Below are positions 36,651 to 45,760 of a stretch of DNA of 64,000 nt, piece after piece. The notes beneath the pieces were generated by a model that did not search any database, had not been told where the DNA came from, and was given only the letters and a program-made list of their open reading frames with translations. The stretch's first letter is position 1. Each line of letters starts with the position of its first letter. The DNA is from Crocinitomicaceae bacterium (GTDB taxonomy: Bacteria > Bacteroidota > Bacteroidia > Flavobacteriales_D > Crocinitomicaceae), in the NCBI GenBank assembly GCA_024639405.1, contig JAHEIL010000045.1:186001-250000 (forward strand), in the 5' to 3' direction. A program made the position numbers and the translations under genes.

Positions 36651-39600
36651 TTAATCTAAAGAGATGTTTAAACATAAACCTCTTAACTCATGCAACAATA
36701 CGTTAAATGATTCAGGAATTCCTGGTTCAGGAATGTTATCTCCTTTAACTATTGATTCGTATGCTTTTGCACGACCCATTACATCATCAGATTTAACTGT
36801 TAAGATTTCTTGTAATATGTTTGCTGCTCCAAATGCTTCTAAAGCCCAAACCTCCATCTCACCGAAACGTTGACCTCCAAATTGAGCTTTACCACCCAAT
36901 GGTTGTTGTGTAATCAATGAATATGGTCCGATTGAACGAGCATGCATTTTGTCATCAACCATGTGCGATAATTTCAACATGTAAATTACCCCAACTGTTG
37001 CAGTTTGATGGAAACGCTCTCCAGTACCACCATCATACAAGTATGTTTTACCTGAACGAGGAACACCCGCTTTTTCAGTCCATTCATCAATTTCAGAAGG
37101 ATGAGCTCCATCAAAAATCGGTGTAGCAAACTTAACGCCTAATTTTTCTCCAGCCCAACCAAGAACTGTTTCATAAATCTGACCTAAGTTCATACGAGAA
37201 GGTACCCCAAGTGGATTCAATACGATATCTACTGGTGTTCCATCTTCTAAGAATGGCATGTCTTCATGACGAACTATATTAGCAACAATTCCTTTATTAC
37301 CGTGTCGACCTGCCATTTTATCACCCACTTTCAACTTACGTTTCTTAGCGACATAAACTTTAGCCATTTTGATAATTCCTGCTGGCAATTCATCACCAAC
37401 TGAAATATGGAATTTTCTACGTTTATAAGTACCTAATAAATCATTCGCTTTAATGTTAAAGTTATGAATTACACGACCTACTAAAGTATTTAAATGTTCG
37501 TCAGAAGTCCAATTAGTTGGGTTTACAATTGAATAATCAATAGCAAATAAATTCTTTTGAATGAATTTAGTTCCTTTTTTAATGATTTCTTCTTTAAAGT
37601 TATTAAATACTCCAGCTGATTTATTCTCACCTAAAATACTTAACAATTTTTCCACTAATTTTTCTTTTAATGCTGCAAAATCTTTTTCGAAATCACCATC
37701 TAAACTTTCCAAAACAGGCTTGTCTTGAGCTTTAGACTTACGATCTTTGATTGCTCTAGAGAATAATTTTTTCTCAATAACAACTCCTCTCAATGAAGGT
37801 CCAGCTTTCAACGATGCATCTTTCACGTCACCTGCTTTGTCACCGAAGATAGCACGTAATAATTTTTCTTCTGGTGATGGATCAGTTTCTCCTTTAGGAG
37901 TAATTTTACCAATTAATATATCACCTTCTTTGATTTCTGCACCAATACGAATCAAACCATTTTCGTCCAAGTCTTTTGTAGCCTCTTCAGAAACATTTGG
38001 AATATCAGATGTTAACTCTTCCATTCCTCGTTTCGTATCTCTAACTTCTAACGTATATTCATCAATATGAATAGATGTAAATACATCATCACGAACAACA
38101 CGTTCAGAAATTACAATCGCATCCTCAAAGTTATAACCTTTCCAAGGCATGAATGCTACTTTTAAGTTTTGACCTAAAGCTAACTCACCTTGTTGTGTTG
38201 CATAACCTTCACAAAGAACTTGACCTTTTTCAACGCGATCACCTTTTTTAACAATTGGTTTCAAGTTGATACAAGTACTTTGATTTGTTTTCATGAATTT
38301 TGTTAATGGGTAATGTGTTACCTCACTTTCAAAGCTCACTAATTTATCTTCATTTGTCCAATCGTAACGAATTACAATTTCATTTGCATCAACGTATTCA
38401 ACAACTCCGTTACCTTCAGAATTGATTAATACACGAGAATCACGTGCTACTAATCTTTCAATTCCAGTTCCTACGATTGGTGAATTTGGTTTCAACAATG
38501 GAACTGCTTGACGTTGCATGTTAGATCCCATCAACGCACGGTTGGCATCATCATGTTCCAAGAAAGGAATAGAAGAAGCTGCTATCGAAGCAATTTGATT
38601 TGCTCCTACGTCCATTAATGTTAAATCTTTCGGTGCAACAACAGGGAAATCACCTTCAAAACGAGCTTTAACAAACTCAGTAAGGAAATTTCCTTTATCA
38701 TCAACGATTGCATTTGCTTGTGCAATCATTTTTGCATCTTCTTCTTCAGCAGTTAAATAGATTGGTTCAACGTCCAATGCTACTTTACCTGCATCCACTT
38801 TACGGTATGGCGTTTCAATAAAACCTAATTTATTTACTTTCGCGAATACACACAAAGAAGAAATCAAACCAATGTTTGGTCCTTCAGGTGTTTCGATTGT
38901 ACACAAACGACCGTAGTGCGTATAGTGAACATCTCGCACCTCGAAACCTGCTCTTTCACGAGAAAGTCCACCAGGTCCTAGTGCAGACAAACGACGCTTG
39001 TGAGTTACCTCAGAAAGCGGATTTGTCTGATCCATAAATTGTGATAACTGATTCGTTCCAAAGAAAGAATTAATTACTGAAGATAATGTTTTAGCATTGA
39101 TCAAGTCAATCGGTGTAAAGACCTCATTGTCACGTACATTCATACGTTCACGAATTGTACGAGCCATTCTAGCTAATCCAACTCCAAACTGAGAATACAA
39201 TTGTTCACCAACTGTTCTAACACGACGATTAGACAAGTGATCGATATCATCTACATCCGCTTTTGAATTGATTAACTCAATTAAATATTTGATGATACAA
39301 ATGATATCATTTTTAGTCAATACACGTGATTCTTCAGAAGAATCGATTGACAATTTTTTATTCAAACGGAATCGTCCTACTTCACCTAAATCGTAACGAG
39401 TATCAGAGAAGAATAATTTCTCAAATACATTTTTAGCCGTTTCATAATCAGGTGGTTCAGCATTACGTAATTGACGGTAAATGTGTTCAACCGCTTCTTT
39501 TTCAGAATTCGATGTATCTTTTTGAAGCGTGTTGTAAATAATAGTAAAATCAGCGCTGTTAACATCTTCCTTGTGAAGGATAACGTTTTTAACACCAGAA

Positions 39601-40469
39601 TCTACTATTAAATCGATGTGTTCTTCTTCTAAAATAGTTTCACGGTCTAAAAGCACTTCGTTTCTTTCGATAGAAACAACTTCACCTGTATCTTCATCAC
39701 CGAAATCTTCGATCCATGATTTAAGCACACGTGCTGCTAATTTTCTACCTACTAATTTTTTAAGGTTTGCTTTTGTAGCTTTTACTTCGTCAGCAAGACC
39801 GAAAATCTCTAATATATCTTTATCACTTTCGTAACCGATTGCTCGGAACAAAGTAGTAACTGGCAATTTTTTCTTACGATCAATGTAAGCGTACATTACG
39901 TTATTGATATCTGTAGCGAATTCAATCCAAGAACCTTTGAAAGGAATAACACGAGCAGAATACAATTTTGTTCCATTTGCATGACGACTTTGACCAAAGA
40001 AAACTCCCGGAGATCTATGCAATTGCGATACTATAACGCGTTCTGCACCATTCACTACGAAAGAACCTTTAGGTGTCATGTATGGAATCGTTCCCAAATA
40101 AACATCTTGAACAATTGTTTCAAAATCTTCGTGTTCTGGGTCCGTACAGTACAATTTAAGTTTCGCTTTCAACGGAACACTATACGTCAATCCTCTTTCA
40201 ATACACTCTTCAATAGTATATCTTGGTGGATCTATAAAGTAATCCAAAAACTCCAATACAAATTGATTTCTCGTATCTGTAATCGGGAAGTTCTCAGCGA
40301 AAACTTTAAATAATCCTTCACTCTCTCTGTTTTCAGGAGTTGTTTCCAATTGGAAAAATTCTTGGAAGGACTTTAGTTGAATATCCAAAAAATCTGGATA
40401 ATCGAACTGACTTTTGCTTGATGCAAAGTTTACTCTTTTCGAAATGTTGTTTGATGTTGCCAAAGCCAA
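36651..40469 (-). CDS. rpoB: DNA-directed RNA polymerase subunit beta; TTG start
   Basis: The product is 1272 aa. The sequence runs from [24 protein letters not shown] to a C-terminal MARAKAYE-like segment and [12 protein letters not shown]; the rifampicin-pocket region contains [19 protein letters not shown] and [12 protein letters not shown]. No ATG exists in frame upstream of the conserved N-terminus: after a TAA at 40478 the frame reads AAT AGT TTG GCT TTG GCA. Translation must therefore use the TTG at 40469 or at 40463; the first in-frame ATG is ~130 codons in. Tandem hairpins separate it from rplL, giving a way to set the beta subunit level relative to L7/L12. Confidence 0.97.
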   Translation of the reverse strand: MALATSNNISKRVNFASSKSQFDYPDFLDIQLKSFQEFFQLETTPENRESEGLFKVFAENFPITDTRNQFVLEFLDYFIDPPRYTIEECIERGLTYSVPLKAKLKLYCTDPEHEDFETIVQDVYLGTIPYMTPKGSFVVNGAERVIVSQLHRSPGVFFGQSRHANGTKLYSARVIPFKGSWIEFATDINNVMYAYIDRKKKLPVTTLFRAIGYESDKDILEIFGLADEVKATKANLKKLVGRKLAARVLKSWIEDFGDEDTGEVVSIERNEVLLDRETILEEEHIDLIVDSGVKNVILHKEDVNSADFTIIYNTLQKDTSNSEKEAVEHIYRQLRNAEPPDYETAKNVFEKLFFSDTRYDLGEVGRFRLNKKLSIDSSEESRVLTKNDIICIIKYLIELINSKADVDDIDHLSNRRVRTVGEQLYSQFGVGLARMARTIRERMNVRDNEVFTPIDLINAKTLSSVINSFFGTNQLSQFMDQTNPLSEVTHKRRLSALGPGGLSRERAGFEVRDVHYTHYGRLCTIETPEGPNIGLISSLCVFAKVNKLGFIETPYRKVDAGKVALDVEPIYLTAEEEDAKMIAQANAIVDDKGNFLTEFVKARFEGDFPVVAPKDLTLMDVGANQIASIAASSIPFLEHDDANRALMGSNMQRQAVPLLKPNSPIVGTGIERLVARDSRVLINSEGNGVVEYVDANEIVIRYDWTNEDKLVSFESEVTHYPLTKFMKTNQSTCINLKPIVKKGDRVEKGQVLCEGYATQQGELALGQNLKVAFMPWKGYNFEDAIVISERVVRDDVFTSIHIDEYTLEVRDTKRGMEELTSDIPNVSEEATKDLDENGLIRIGAEIKEGDILIGKITPKGETDPSPEEKLLRAIFGDKAGDVKDASLKAGPSLRGVVIEKKLFSRAIKDRKSKAQDKPVLESLDGDFEKDFAALKEKLVEKLLSILGENKSAGVFNNFKEEIIKKGTKFIQKNLFAIDYSIVNPTNWTSDEHLNTLVGRVIHNFNIKANDLLGTYKRRKFHISVGDELPAGIIKMAKVYVAKKRKLKVGDKMAGRHGNKGIVANIVRHEDMPFLEDGTPVDIVLNPLGVPSRMNLGQIYETVLGWAGEKLGVKFATPIFDGAHPSEIDEWTEKAGVPRSGKTYLYDGGTGERFHQTATVGVIYMLKLSHMVDDKMHARSIGPYSLITQQPLGGKAQFGGQRFGEMEVWALEAFGAANILQEILTVKSDDVMGRAKAYESIVKGDNIPEPGIPESFNVLLHELRGLCLNISLD

Positions 40470-40497
40470 ACTATTTTATTTTGATGAAAATGGTCTT

Positions 40498-40561
40498 AAA
40501 AAAGTGCAATATGCACAAAAACAGGACAAGGCATCCGTCAATTGACGGACGCCTTTCCTGT
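40498..40561 (-). terminator. Tandem hairpin attenuator between rplL and rpoB
   Basis: The minus transcript first forms a long stem (ACAGGA, AAGGC and TCCGTCA on one arm, positions 40521-40540, paired with 40543-40561; one position is G-U only on this strand) followed by U5. Immediately after, GTGCA-TAT-TGCAC (40516-40504) is followed by U6. Two intrinsic-terminator-like hairpins in series precede rpoB, so partial termination here is likely. Confidence 0.75.
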
Positions 40562-40576
40562 ATATGAAGTAAGTAA

Positions 40577-40954
40577 TTACTTAATCTCTACTTCAGCTCC
40601 AGCCTCTTCAAGAGACTTTTTAAGTCCTTCAGCTTCGTCTTTAGATACTCCTTCTTTCAATGTAGCAGGTGCACCATCAACTAAATCTTTAGACTCTTTC
40701 AAACCGTTTCCAGTTAATTCTTTTACAAGTTTAACAACTGCAAGTTTGTTTGCTCCACCAGATTTCAATATTACATCGAATTCTGTTTTTTCAGCAGCAG
40801 CTTCTCCAGCTCCACCGCCAGCAGCAGCCATCATTACAGGTGCAGCAGCAGCAGGCTCGATGCCATACTCATCCTTAAGGATAGTTGCTAACTCATTTAC
40901 TTCTTTTACCGTTAGGTTTACTAGCGTTTCCGCAATTTGCTTTAAATCAGCCAT
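40577..40954 (-). CDS. rplL: 50S ribosomal protein L7/L12 (bL12)
   Basis: The product is 125 aa. An N-terminal dimerisation helix pair ([23 protein letters not shown]) is followed by an Ala/Gly-rich hinge ([20 protein letters not shown]) and the C-terminal factor-binding domain ([27 protein letters not shown]). Multiple copies form the ribosomal stalk with L10 and recruit translation GTPases. It lies 41 bp after rplJ and is followed by the tandem hairpins before rpoB. Confidence 0.98.
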   Translation of the reverse strand: MADLKQIAETLVNLTVKEVNELATILKDEYGIEPAAAAPVMMAAAGGGAGEAAAEKTEFDVILKSGGANKLAVVKLVKELTGNGLKESKDLVDGAPATLKEGVSKDEAEGLKKSLEEAGAEVEIK

Positions 40955-40995
40955 TTTTATTTAATTTAAAAAAAGGTTCAACTAAAATTTAATAA

Positions 40996-41517
40996 TTATG
41001 CTCGTTCTTCGAGCGTTTTTAAGATACCAGCGATTTTCGCACCAGCACCTGTAAGTCCAGAAACAACGTTTTTCGCAGGACTTTGAAGTAATCCAATAAT
41101 TTCTCCAATTAATTCTTCTCTGCTCTTCAGTGCTACTAAAGCATCTAATTGGTTATCGCCAATAAATACTGCTTCGTCAATGTATGCACCTTTTAATAGA
41201 GGTTTATCATTCTTTTTACGGAATTCATGAATTAATTTTGCAGGAGCATTTGCTACTTCGCTGAACATGATTGATGTTGCACCAGCTAAAGTACTTCTCA
41301 AATCACCAAAATCTCTACCTGTTACGCGATCCATTGCTTTTTCAAGCAAGGTGTTTTTGACAACACGCATACGGATATCACTTTGGAAACATCTTCTACG
41401 AAGGCTATTAACTACTTCTACTGTTAATTCCGCTGTGTCTGCTAAATAGAATACATTTGCAGCTGTTAATTCAACTACTAACTCATCTATGTACTTTGCT
41501 TTTTCTTCTTTTGTCAT
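40996..41517 (-). CDS. rplJ: 50S ribosomal protein L10 (uL10)
   Basis: The product is 173 aa. It begins MTKEEKAKYIDELVVELTAAN, has the RNA-binding domain (LRRRCFQSDIRMRVVKNTLLEKAM), and ends in the helical L12-binding tail (GLTGAGAKIAGILKTLEERA). It anchors L12 dimers to 23S rRNA. It starts 11 bp after rplA. Autogenous control by L10-L12 is known in other bacteria, but no obvious leader fits in this short gap. Confidence 0.97.
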   Translation of the reverse strand: MTKEEKAKYIDELVVELTAANVFYLADTAELTVEVVNSLRRRCFQSDIRMRVVKNTLLEKAMDRVTGRDFGDLRSTLAGATSIMFSEVANAPAKLIHEFRKKNDKPLLKGAYIDEAVFIGDNQLDALVALKSREELIGEIIGLLQSPAKNVVSGLTGAGAKIAGILKTLEERA

Positions 41518-41528
41518 AATTGTAAGTT

Positions 41529-42224
41529 TTAAGCAACAACAGACTTCGCATCCACTTGGATACCAGGGCTCATTGTAGAACTCAAGTAAATACTTTTAAT
41601 GTATGTTCCTTTAGCAGCAGAAGGTTTTAACTTGATAAGAGATTGGATTAATTCGAAAGCATTTTCTCGAATATTTCCTCCTTCAAAACTAACTTTTCCA
41701 ACAGATGAATGGATAATACCATATTTATCTACTTTGAAATCAATTTTACCAGCTTTAACTTCTTCAACTGCTTTACCAACTTCCATTGTTACTGTTCCTG
41801 TTTTTGGATTTGGCATTAAACCTCTTGGTCCTAAAATACGACCTAAAGCTCCAACTTTACCCATTACAGAAGGCATTGTAATAATGACATCGATATCAGT
41901 CCATCCACCTTTGATTTTCTCAATGTACTCATCCAAACCAACGTGATCAGCACCAGAAGCTTTTGCTTCGGCTTCTTTATCAGGTGTACACAATACAAGT
42001 ACGCGTACATCTTTTCCAGTTCCGTGAGGCAAAGCTACAGTTCCTCTCACCATTTGATTTGCTTTACGTGGGTCAACACCCAAACGTACACAAATATCAA
42101 CAGATGCATCAAATTTAGTAGTAGAAATACTTTTAACCAAATCGCATGCTTCTGTTAACGAGTAAGATTTTTCTAAATCAAATTTAGCTAAAATCTCTTT
42201 TCTTTTTTTAGATACTCTTCCCAT
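41529..42224 (-). CDS. rplA: 50S ribosomal protein L1 (uL1)
   Basis: The product is 231 aa. Diagnostic stretches are [43 protein letters not shown] and [24 protein letters not shown]. It binds the L1 stalk of 23S rRNA. In other bacteria it also represses rplK-rplA translation. It lies 11 bp after rplK; see the hairpin leader upstream of rplK. Confidence 0.98.
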   Translation of the reverse strand: MGRVSKKRKEILAKFDLEKSYSLTEACDLVKSISTTKFDASVDICVRLGVDPRKANQMVRGTVALPHGTGKDVRVLVLCTPDKEAEAKASGADHVGLDEYIEKIKGGWTDIDVIITMPSVMGKVGALGRILGPRGLMPNPKTGTVTMEVGKAVEEVKAGKIDFKVDKYGIIHSSVGKVSFEGGNIRENAFELIQSLIKLKPSAAKGTYIKSIYLSSTMSPGIQVDAKSVVA

Positions 42225-42235
42225 AACACTAACGA

Positions 42236-42682
42236 TTATTTGGTTTTTGGTGCTTCACCACCTTTTACTGTTACTCCCATACTTCTTGCTGTTCCTGCTA
42301 CCATAGTCATTGCTGCGTCAACAGTAAAACAGTTTAAGTCTGGCAATTTGTCCTCAGCGATTAAACGAACTTGATCCCAAGAGATCGAACCAACTTTCAT
42401 TTTGTTTGGTTCAGATGATCCTTTTTTGATTTTTGTGTGCTCAACAATTTGAACTGCTGCCGGTGGAGTTTTTAATACGAAATCAAAAGATTTATCACCA
42501 TAAACAGTGATAACAACTGGTACAACTTTTCCAGGACGATCTTGCGTACGTGCATTAAACTGCTTGCAAAACTCCATAATGTTAACCCCTTTTGCACCAA
42601 GTGCGGGACCAACTGGAGGCGCTGGATTGGCTGCACCACCTTTGATCTGTAATTTGATCAATGCTGCTACTTCTTTAGCCAT
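42236..42682 (-). CDS. rplK: 50S ribosomal protein L11 (uL11)
   Basis: The product is 148 aa. The Pro-rich N-terminus [24 protein letters not shown] and the C-terminal RNA-binding domain ([20 protein letters not shown]) are clear. It forms the GTPase-associated centre and is needed for stringent-response activation in other bacteria. An 81-bp leader with a hairpin separates it from nusG. Confidence 0.98.
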   Translation of the reverse strand: MAKEVAALIKLQIKGGAANPAPPVGPALGAKGVNIMEFCKQFNARTQDRPGKVVPVVITVYGDKSFDFVLKTPPAAVQIVEHTKIKKGSSEPNKMKVGSISWDQVRLIAEDKLPDLNCFTVDAAMTMVAGTARSMGVTVKGGEAPKTK

Positions 42683-42707
42683 TTGTGTTTAAATTATGTA
42701 GTCAAAC

Positions 42708-42744
42708 ATGAGTACTTACGGGAAGCTTTAATCGCTTTCCTCAC
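42708..42744 (-). promoter_or_regulatory. Hairpin leader upstream of rplK, possible L1 autoregulatory site
   Basis: In the minus transcript GTGAG (42744-42740) pairs with CTCAT (42712-42708), and inside it GAAAGC pairs with GCTTC with a single bulged A. An unpaired CCGTAAGTA-like strand lies on the 3' side only. Two short helices joined by an asymmetric loop, placed 25 nt before rplK, resemble known L1 target layouts. The match to L1 is inferred from shape and position. Confidence 0.35.
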
Positions 42745-42763
42745 TTCTACGGTTAATAAAAAA

Positions 42764-43315
42764 TTAAATCTCTTTCTCTACTTGCATGTAACTTAATTCA
42801 AGCAAGTTTTTTCTACCAAATATTTTCACCATTACTTTTAGTTTTTTCTTGTCTTCGTTAATTTCGTCAACAACACCACTAAAATTATTGAATGGACCAT
42901 CTATTACTTTAACAGATTCTCCAACAACAAATGGAATTTTCATTTCTTCTTCAGATTCAGATAGTTCATCAACTTTACCTAAAATTCGATTTACTTCTGA
43001 TAAACGCATTGGAACAGGTTCACCACCTTTCTCAGTTCCTAAAAAACCAATAACGTTTGGAATACTTTTGATTACGTGAGGTACTTCACCTACCAAAGCA
43101 GCTTCAATTAAAACATATCCAGGTAAGTAAGCTTTTTCTTTGCTAACTTTCTTTCCATTTCTAATTTGAAAAACTTTTTCTGTAGGAATTAATACTTGAT
43201 CAACGAAATCAGTTAATTTTAATCGTGAAATCTCAAGGTCAAGATATTCCTTTACCTTTTTTTCTTTTCCACTCACAGCACGAACAACGTACCAACGTTT
43301 TTTAATTTCTCCCAT
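42764..43315 (-). CDS. nusG: Transcription termination/antitermination factor NusG
   Basis: The product is 183 aa. The N-terminal NGN domain contains RWYVVRAVSGKEKKVKEYL and KAYLPGYVLIEAAL. The C-terminal KOW domain has GESVKVIDGPFNNFSGVVDEI. It binds RNA polymerase and links it to Rho or the ribosome. It lies 10 bp after secE, as in most bacteria. Confidence 0.97.
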   Translation of the reverse strand: MGEIKKRWYVVRAVSGKEKKVKEYLDLEISRLKLTDFVDQVLIPTEKVFQIRNGKKVSKEKAYLPGYVLIEAALVGEVPHVIKSIPNVIGFLGTEKGGEPVPMRLSEVNRILGKVDELSESEEEMKIPFVVGESVKVIDGPFNNFSGVVDEINEDKKKLKVMVKIFGRKNLLELSYMQVEKEI

Positions 43316-43325
43316 GAGTTTTTAT

Positions 43326-43547
43326 TTAAAACAATCCGTAAATAAAGCCCATTGCACCTTTCCAGAAAGACTTTGAATCACCAGTGATTCCAAATCCAAA
43401 ATCCATTACAAAAATAATCAATGATATAATAACAGATGCTACTACTACAATGATTGTATTACTTTGCAACTCTTTCCAAGTTGGCCAGGTTACGTTGTGA
43501 ACCATTTCGTTCACTGTTTCGCTGAAATATTCTTTTATTTTTGACAC
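43326..43547 (-). CDS. secE: Preprotein translocase subunit SecE; GTG start
   Basis: The product is 73 aa. The amphipathic start (KIKEYFSETVNEMVHNVTWPTWKELQ) precedes a single membrane helix (TIIVVVASVIISLIIFVMDFGF), the minimal SecE form. The start codon is GTG at 43547; the nearby ATG is out of frame and meets TAA at once. It lies 15 bp after the mature 3' end of tRNA-Trp, so it is released by processing of the same transcript. Confidence 0.95.
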   Translation of the reverse strand: MSKIKEYFSETVNEMVHNVTWPTWKELQSNTIIVVVASVIISLIIFVMDFGFGITGDSKSFWKGAMGFIYGLF

Positions 43548-43562
43548 TTTACATCAATTTTG

Positions 43563-43635
43563 CACGGGCGGTAGGGATCGAACCCACGACCAATGGTTTT
43601 GGAAACCACTACTCTACCATCTGAGCTACACCCGT
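43563..43635 (-). tRNA. tRNA-Trp (CCA anticodon)
   Basis: A full cloverleaf of 73 nt: acceptor ACGGGTG pairs with CGCCCGT, D arm GCTC...GAGT, anticodon loop TTTCCAAAA region giving CCA, and T arm GTGGG-TTCGATC-CCTAC. Discriminator is G and the 3' CCA is not encoded. It sits between tuf and secE, a conserved Bacteroidota arrangement. Confidence 0.97.
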
Positions 43636-43637
43636 AT

Positions 43638-43661
43638 AAAAAGGGGAGCAAGCTCCCCTTT
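43638..43661 (-). terminator. Hairpin between tuf and tRNA-Trp
   Basis: A 10-bp perfect stem (AAAGGGGAGC with GCTCCCCTTT, 2-nt centre) is followed by U5 in the minus transcript, and the tRNA begins 2 nt later. It is terminator-like, but secE-rpoC downstream need read-through, so it probably acts as a partial terminator or 3'-end stabiliser for tuf mRNA. Confidence 0.75.
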
Positions 43662-43682
43662 AAATATAATTTATTTAATCTC

Positions 43683-44870
43683 TTAAGAGATGATTTCTGT
43701 AACCTGACCAGCTCCAACAGTTCTACCACCCTCACGGATTGCAAAACGTAAACCTTTGTCCATTGCTACAGGAACGATTAACTTAACATTGATTGTTACG
43801 TTATCACCTGGCATAACCATTTCACGTCCGTCAGTTAAGAAGATTTCTCCTGTAACGTCAGTTGTACGGAAATAGAATTGAGGACGGTATTTGTTGTGGA
43901 ATGGTGTGTGACGTCCACCTTCTTCTTTTTTCAATACGTAAATCTCAGCTTTGAAATCTGTATGAGGTGTAACAGAACCTGGTTTACAGATTACCATTCC
44001 TCGTTTGATTTGAGATTTTTCAATACCTCTTAATAATAAACCTACGTTATCACCAGCTTCACCTCTATCAAGGATTTTACGGAACATCTCAACACCTGTT
44101 ACAGTAGAAGATAATTTCAATTCACCCATTCCTAAGATATCAACTGCTTCACCTGAATTAATAACTCCAGTTTCGATACGACCTGTTGCAACTGTACCAC
44201 GACCTGTAATCGTAAATACGTCTTCAACTGGCATCAAGAATGTTTTATCAACATCACGTGGAGGTAATTCGATATATGTATCAACTGCATCCATCAATTC
44301 TTCAACTGTAGCTACCCATTGTGACTCACCGTTCAATGCACCCAAAGCAGAACCTTTGATTACAGGAGCGTTGTCTCCATCATAACTATAGAATGAAAGT
44401 AATTCACGGATTTCCATTTCTACTAACTCTAATAACTCTTCATCGTCTACCATATCCACTTTATTCATGAATACAACTAAACGAGGAACACCAACTTGTT
44501 TACCTAACAAGATGTGCTCACGTGTTTGTGGCATTGGACCATCAGTTGCAGCAACAACCAAGATAGCACCGTCCATTTGAGCAGCTCCTGTAACCATGTT
44601 CTTTACGTAATCCGCGTGACCTGGACAGTCAACGTGTGCGTAATGACGGTTAGCTGTTTCATACTCAATGTGAGATGTGTTAATTGTAATACCACGCTCT
44701 TTTTCTTCAGGTGCATTGTCAATTGAAGAGAAATCACGTACTGCAGCCAATCCTTTACTAGCCAATACACTAGAGATTGCAGCTGTTAACGTTGTTTTAC
44801 CGTGATCCACGTGACCAATAGTCCCGATATTCACGTGTGGTTTGGAACGATCAAAATTTTCCTTAGCCAT
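43683..44870 (-). CDS. tuf: Elongation factor Tu
   Basis: The product is 395 aa. GTPase motifs are G1 GHVDHGKT (19-26), the switch I segment [25 protein letters not shown] and NKVD. Domains 2 and 3 contain [15 protein letters not shown] and [16 protein letters not shown]. It delivers aminoacyl-tRNA to the ribosome. It is downstream of four tRNA genes and upstream of tRNA-Trp, so tRNA processing and tuf expression are linked. Confidence 0.99.
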   Translation of the reverse strand: MAKENFDRSKPHVNIGTIGHVDHGKTTLTAAISSVLASKGLAAVRDFSSIDNAPEEKERGITINTSHIEYETANRHYAHVDCPGHADYVKNMVTGAAQMDGAILVVAATDGPMPQTREHILLGKQVGVPRLVVFMNKVDMVDDEELLELVEMEIRELLSFYSYDGDNAPVIKGSALGALNGESQWVATVEELMDAVDTYIELPPRDVDKTFLMPVEDVFTITGRGTVATGRIETGVINSGEAVDILGMGELKLSSTVTGVEMFRKILDRGEAGDNVGLLLRGIEKSQIKRGMVICKPGSVTPHTDFKAEIYVLKKEEGGRHTPFHNKYRPQFYFRTTDVTGEIFLTDGREMVMPGDNVTINVKLIVPVAMDKGLRFAIREGGRTVGAGQVTEIIS

Positions 44871-44923
44871 TGTTCTATTTGTTACTTAGTTAATAAAAAA
44901 ACAAAATTTTATAATATACAAAA

Positions 44924-44945
44924 TTTCACCCAAATCTGAGTGAAA
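44924..44945 (-). terminator. Hairpin between tRNA-Thr(GGT) and tuf
   Basis: An 8-bp stem (TTTCACTC with GGGTGAAA, one T-G pair in the minus transcript) has a 6-nt loop followed by AUUUUGU. It could attenuate or mark processing between the tRNA cluster and tuf. Confidence 0.4.
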
Positions 44946-44960
44946 CAAATCTTTTTCGTG

Positions 44961-45032
44961 AGCCAATGACGAGAATTGAACTCGTGGCCTCTTCCTTACC
45001 AAGGAAGCGCTCTACCCCTGAGCTACACCGGC
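44961..45032 (-). tRNA. tRNA-Thr (GGT anticodon)
   Basis: 72 nt: acceptor GCCGGTG with CATTGGC (two G-T pairs), D arm GCTCAGGGGTAGAGC, anticodon stem CTTCC/GGAAG with loop TTGGTAA (GGT), and T arm ACGAG-TTCAATT-CTCGT. Discriminator T; CCA not encoded. Reads ACC/ACT codons. Confidence 0.97.
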
Positions 45033-45050
45033 TTCTACTTTCAAAAATTG

Positions 45051-45123
45051 AGCGGGAGACGAGATTCGAACTCGCGACCCTCAGCTTGGAAGGCTGACGC
45101 TCTACCAACTGAGCTACTCCCGC
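45051..45123 (-). tRNA. tRNA-Gly (TCC anticodon)
   Basis: 73 nt: acceptor GCGGGAG with CTCCCGC, anticodon stem TCAGC/GCTGA with loop CTTCCAA (TCC), and T arm GCGAG-TTCGAAT-CTCGT. Discriminator T; CCA not encoded. Reads GGA/GGG. Confidence 0.97.
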
Positions 45124-45138
45124 TTAAATATATTATTG

Positions 45139-45220
45139 TGGGGGTGGATGGACTCGAACCAACGATACCTTCCGGTGACAGATTTACAGTCTGCTGCAAT
45201 AGCCACTATGCGACACCCCC
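45139..45220 (-). tRNA. tRNA-Tyr (GTA anticodon)
   Basis: 82 nt with the long variable arm of a class II tRNA: acceptor GGGGGTG with CACCCCC, anticodon stem CAGA/TCTG around CTGTAAA (GTA), and T loop TTCGAGT. Discriminator A; CCA not encoded. Confidence 0.97.
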
Positions 45221-45231
45221 AAAAAAAATTG

Positions 45232-45305
45232 AGCCGATGGAGGGACTCGAACCCCCGACCTGCTGATTACAAATCAGCTGCTCTAGCCAGCTGAGCTACA
45301 TCGGC
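45232..45305 (-). tRNA. tRNA-Thr (TGT anticodon)
   Basis: 74 nt: acceptor GCCGATG with CATCGGC, anticodon stem GCTGA/TCAGC with loop TTTGTAA (TGT), and T arm CGGGG-TTCGAGT-CCCTC (partly G-T paired). Discriminator T; CCA not encoded. It is the first gene of the tRNA-tuf transcript. Confidence 0.97.
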
Positions 45306-45369
45306 ACATTATATTGGTATTCAATAATTGAAAGAACTTATTTAAAGTGTTTCTCCCGTTTTGGGTTTG

Positions 45370-45399
45370 CAAATCTATGAAAGAAATCTGTTATAGCAA
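45370..45399 (-). promoter_or_regulatory. Promoter of the tRNA-tuf-ribosomal protein transcript
   Basis: The minus strand has a -33 TTG (45399-45397), a 19-nt spacer and a -7 box TAGATTTG (45377-45370), about 65 nt before the first tRNA. It is the only good box upstream of this unit. Confidence 0.65.
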
Positions 45400-45403
45400 T
45401 AAC

Positions 45404-45440
45404 TTTTTTAATTTTTTTTTAATTTTTTTTTTAGTTTTTT
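45404..45440 (-). promoter_or_regulatory. Helically phased A-tracts (UP-element-like) upstream of the tRNA-tuf promoter
   Basis: Four A-tracts on the minus strand, of 6, 9, 10 and 6 bases (45404-45409, 45412-45420, 45423-45432, 45435-45440), have centres spaced 9.5, 11.5 and 10 bp and begin 4 bp upstream of the -33 TTG. Such phasing gives intrinsic DNA bending and resembles rRNA-type upstream elements. Confidence 0.6.
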
Positions 45441-45464
45441 GCTATCTCATTGTTTTTATTGCAT

Positions 45465-45758
45465 TTACACTTCTTTTTCTTTATGCTTTTCAACTTGTTT
45501 CCTCAATGCTTCAACTGATAAATCAGTAGCCTCTTCAAAGGTTTTACATTGCTTTTTTGCAACTAGTGTTTTACCAGGAATCAATAATTTTATTTCGGCT
45601 ATTTTATTTTCTTTGTCTTGACTTTTATCCAATTTTAAATAAACCTCACAAGCGGTTATATGATCAAAATACAATTCAAGCTTTAAAGCCTTTTCGTGAA
45701 TGAATGCCAACAACTTCTTGTCAGCTGTAAAATGAATTGAGTGAACTTGAATTTCCAT
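45465..45758 (-). CDS. hpf: Ribosome hibernation promoting factor, short form (HPF/RaiA family)
   Basis: The product is 97 aa. MEIQVHSIHFTADKKLLAFIHEKALKLELYFDHI and the later EIKLLIPGKTLVAKKQCKTFEEATDLSVEALRKQV make the alpha/beta S30AE fold; there is no long C-terminal dimerisation domain. It binds the 30S decoding region in stationary phase. It is 2 bp after xerC in the rpsU-xerC-hpf unit. Whether it acts as HPF or YfiA/RaiA cannot be settled from sequence. Confidence 0.88.
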   Translation of the reverse strand: MEIQVHSIHFTADKKLLAFIHEKALKLELYFDHITACEVYLKLDKSQDKENKIAEIKLLIPGKTLVAKKQCKTFEEATDLSVEALRKQVEKHKEKEV

Positions 45759-45760
45759 AA

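Noticed and set aside
40542-40964. Plus-strand ORF of 140 codons opposite rplL
   Set aside because: Mirror of the Ala-rich L7/L12 sequence (Ser/Ala/Pro-rich translation); no promoter. The same applies to other ORFs opposite rpoB, rpoC, rplA, rplK and rplJ.
45304-45464. Possible CRISPR-like or tandem repeat from T-rich runs
   Set aside because: Only phased homopolymer tracts upstream of a promoter; no repeat-spacer structure. No CRISPR array was seen anywhere in the window.
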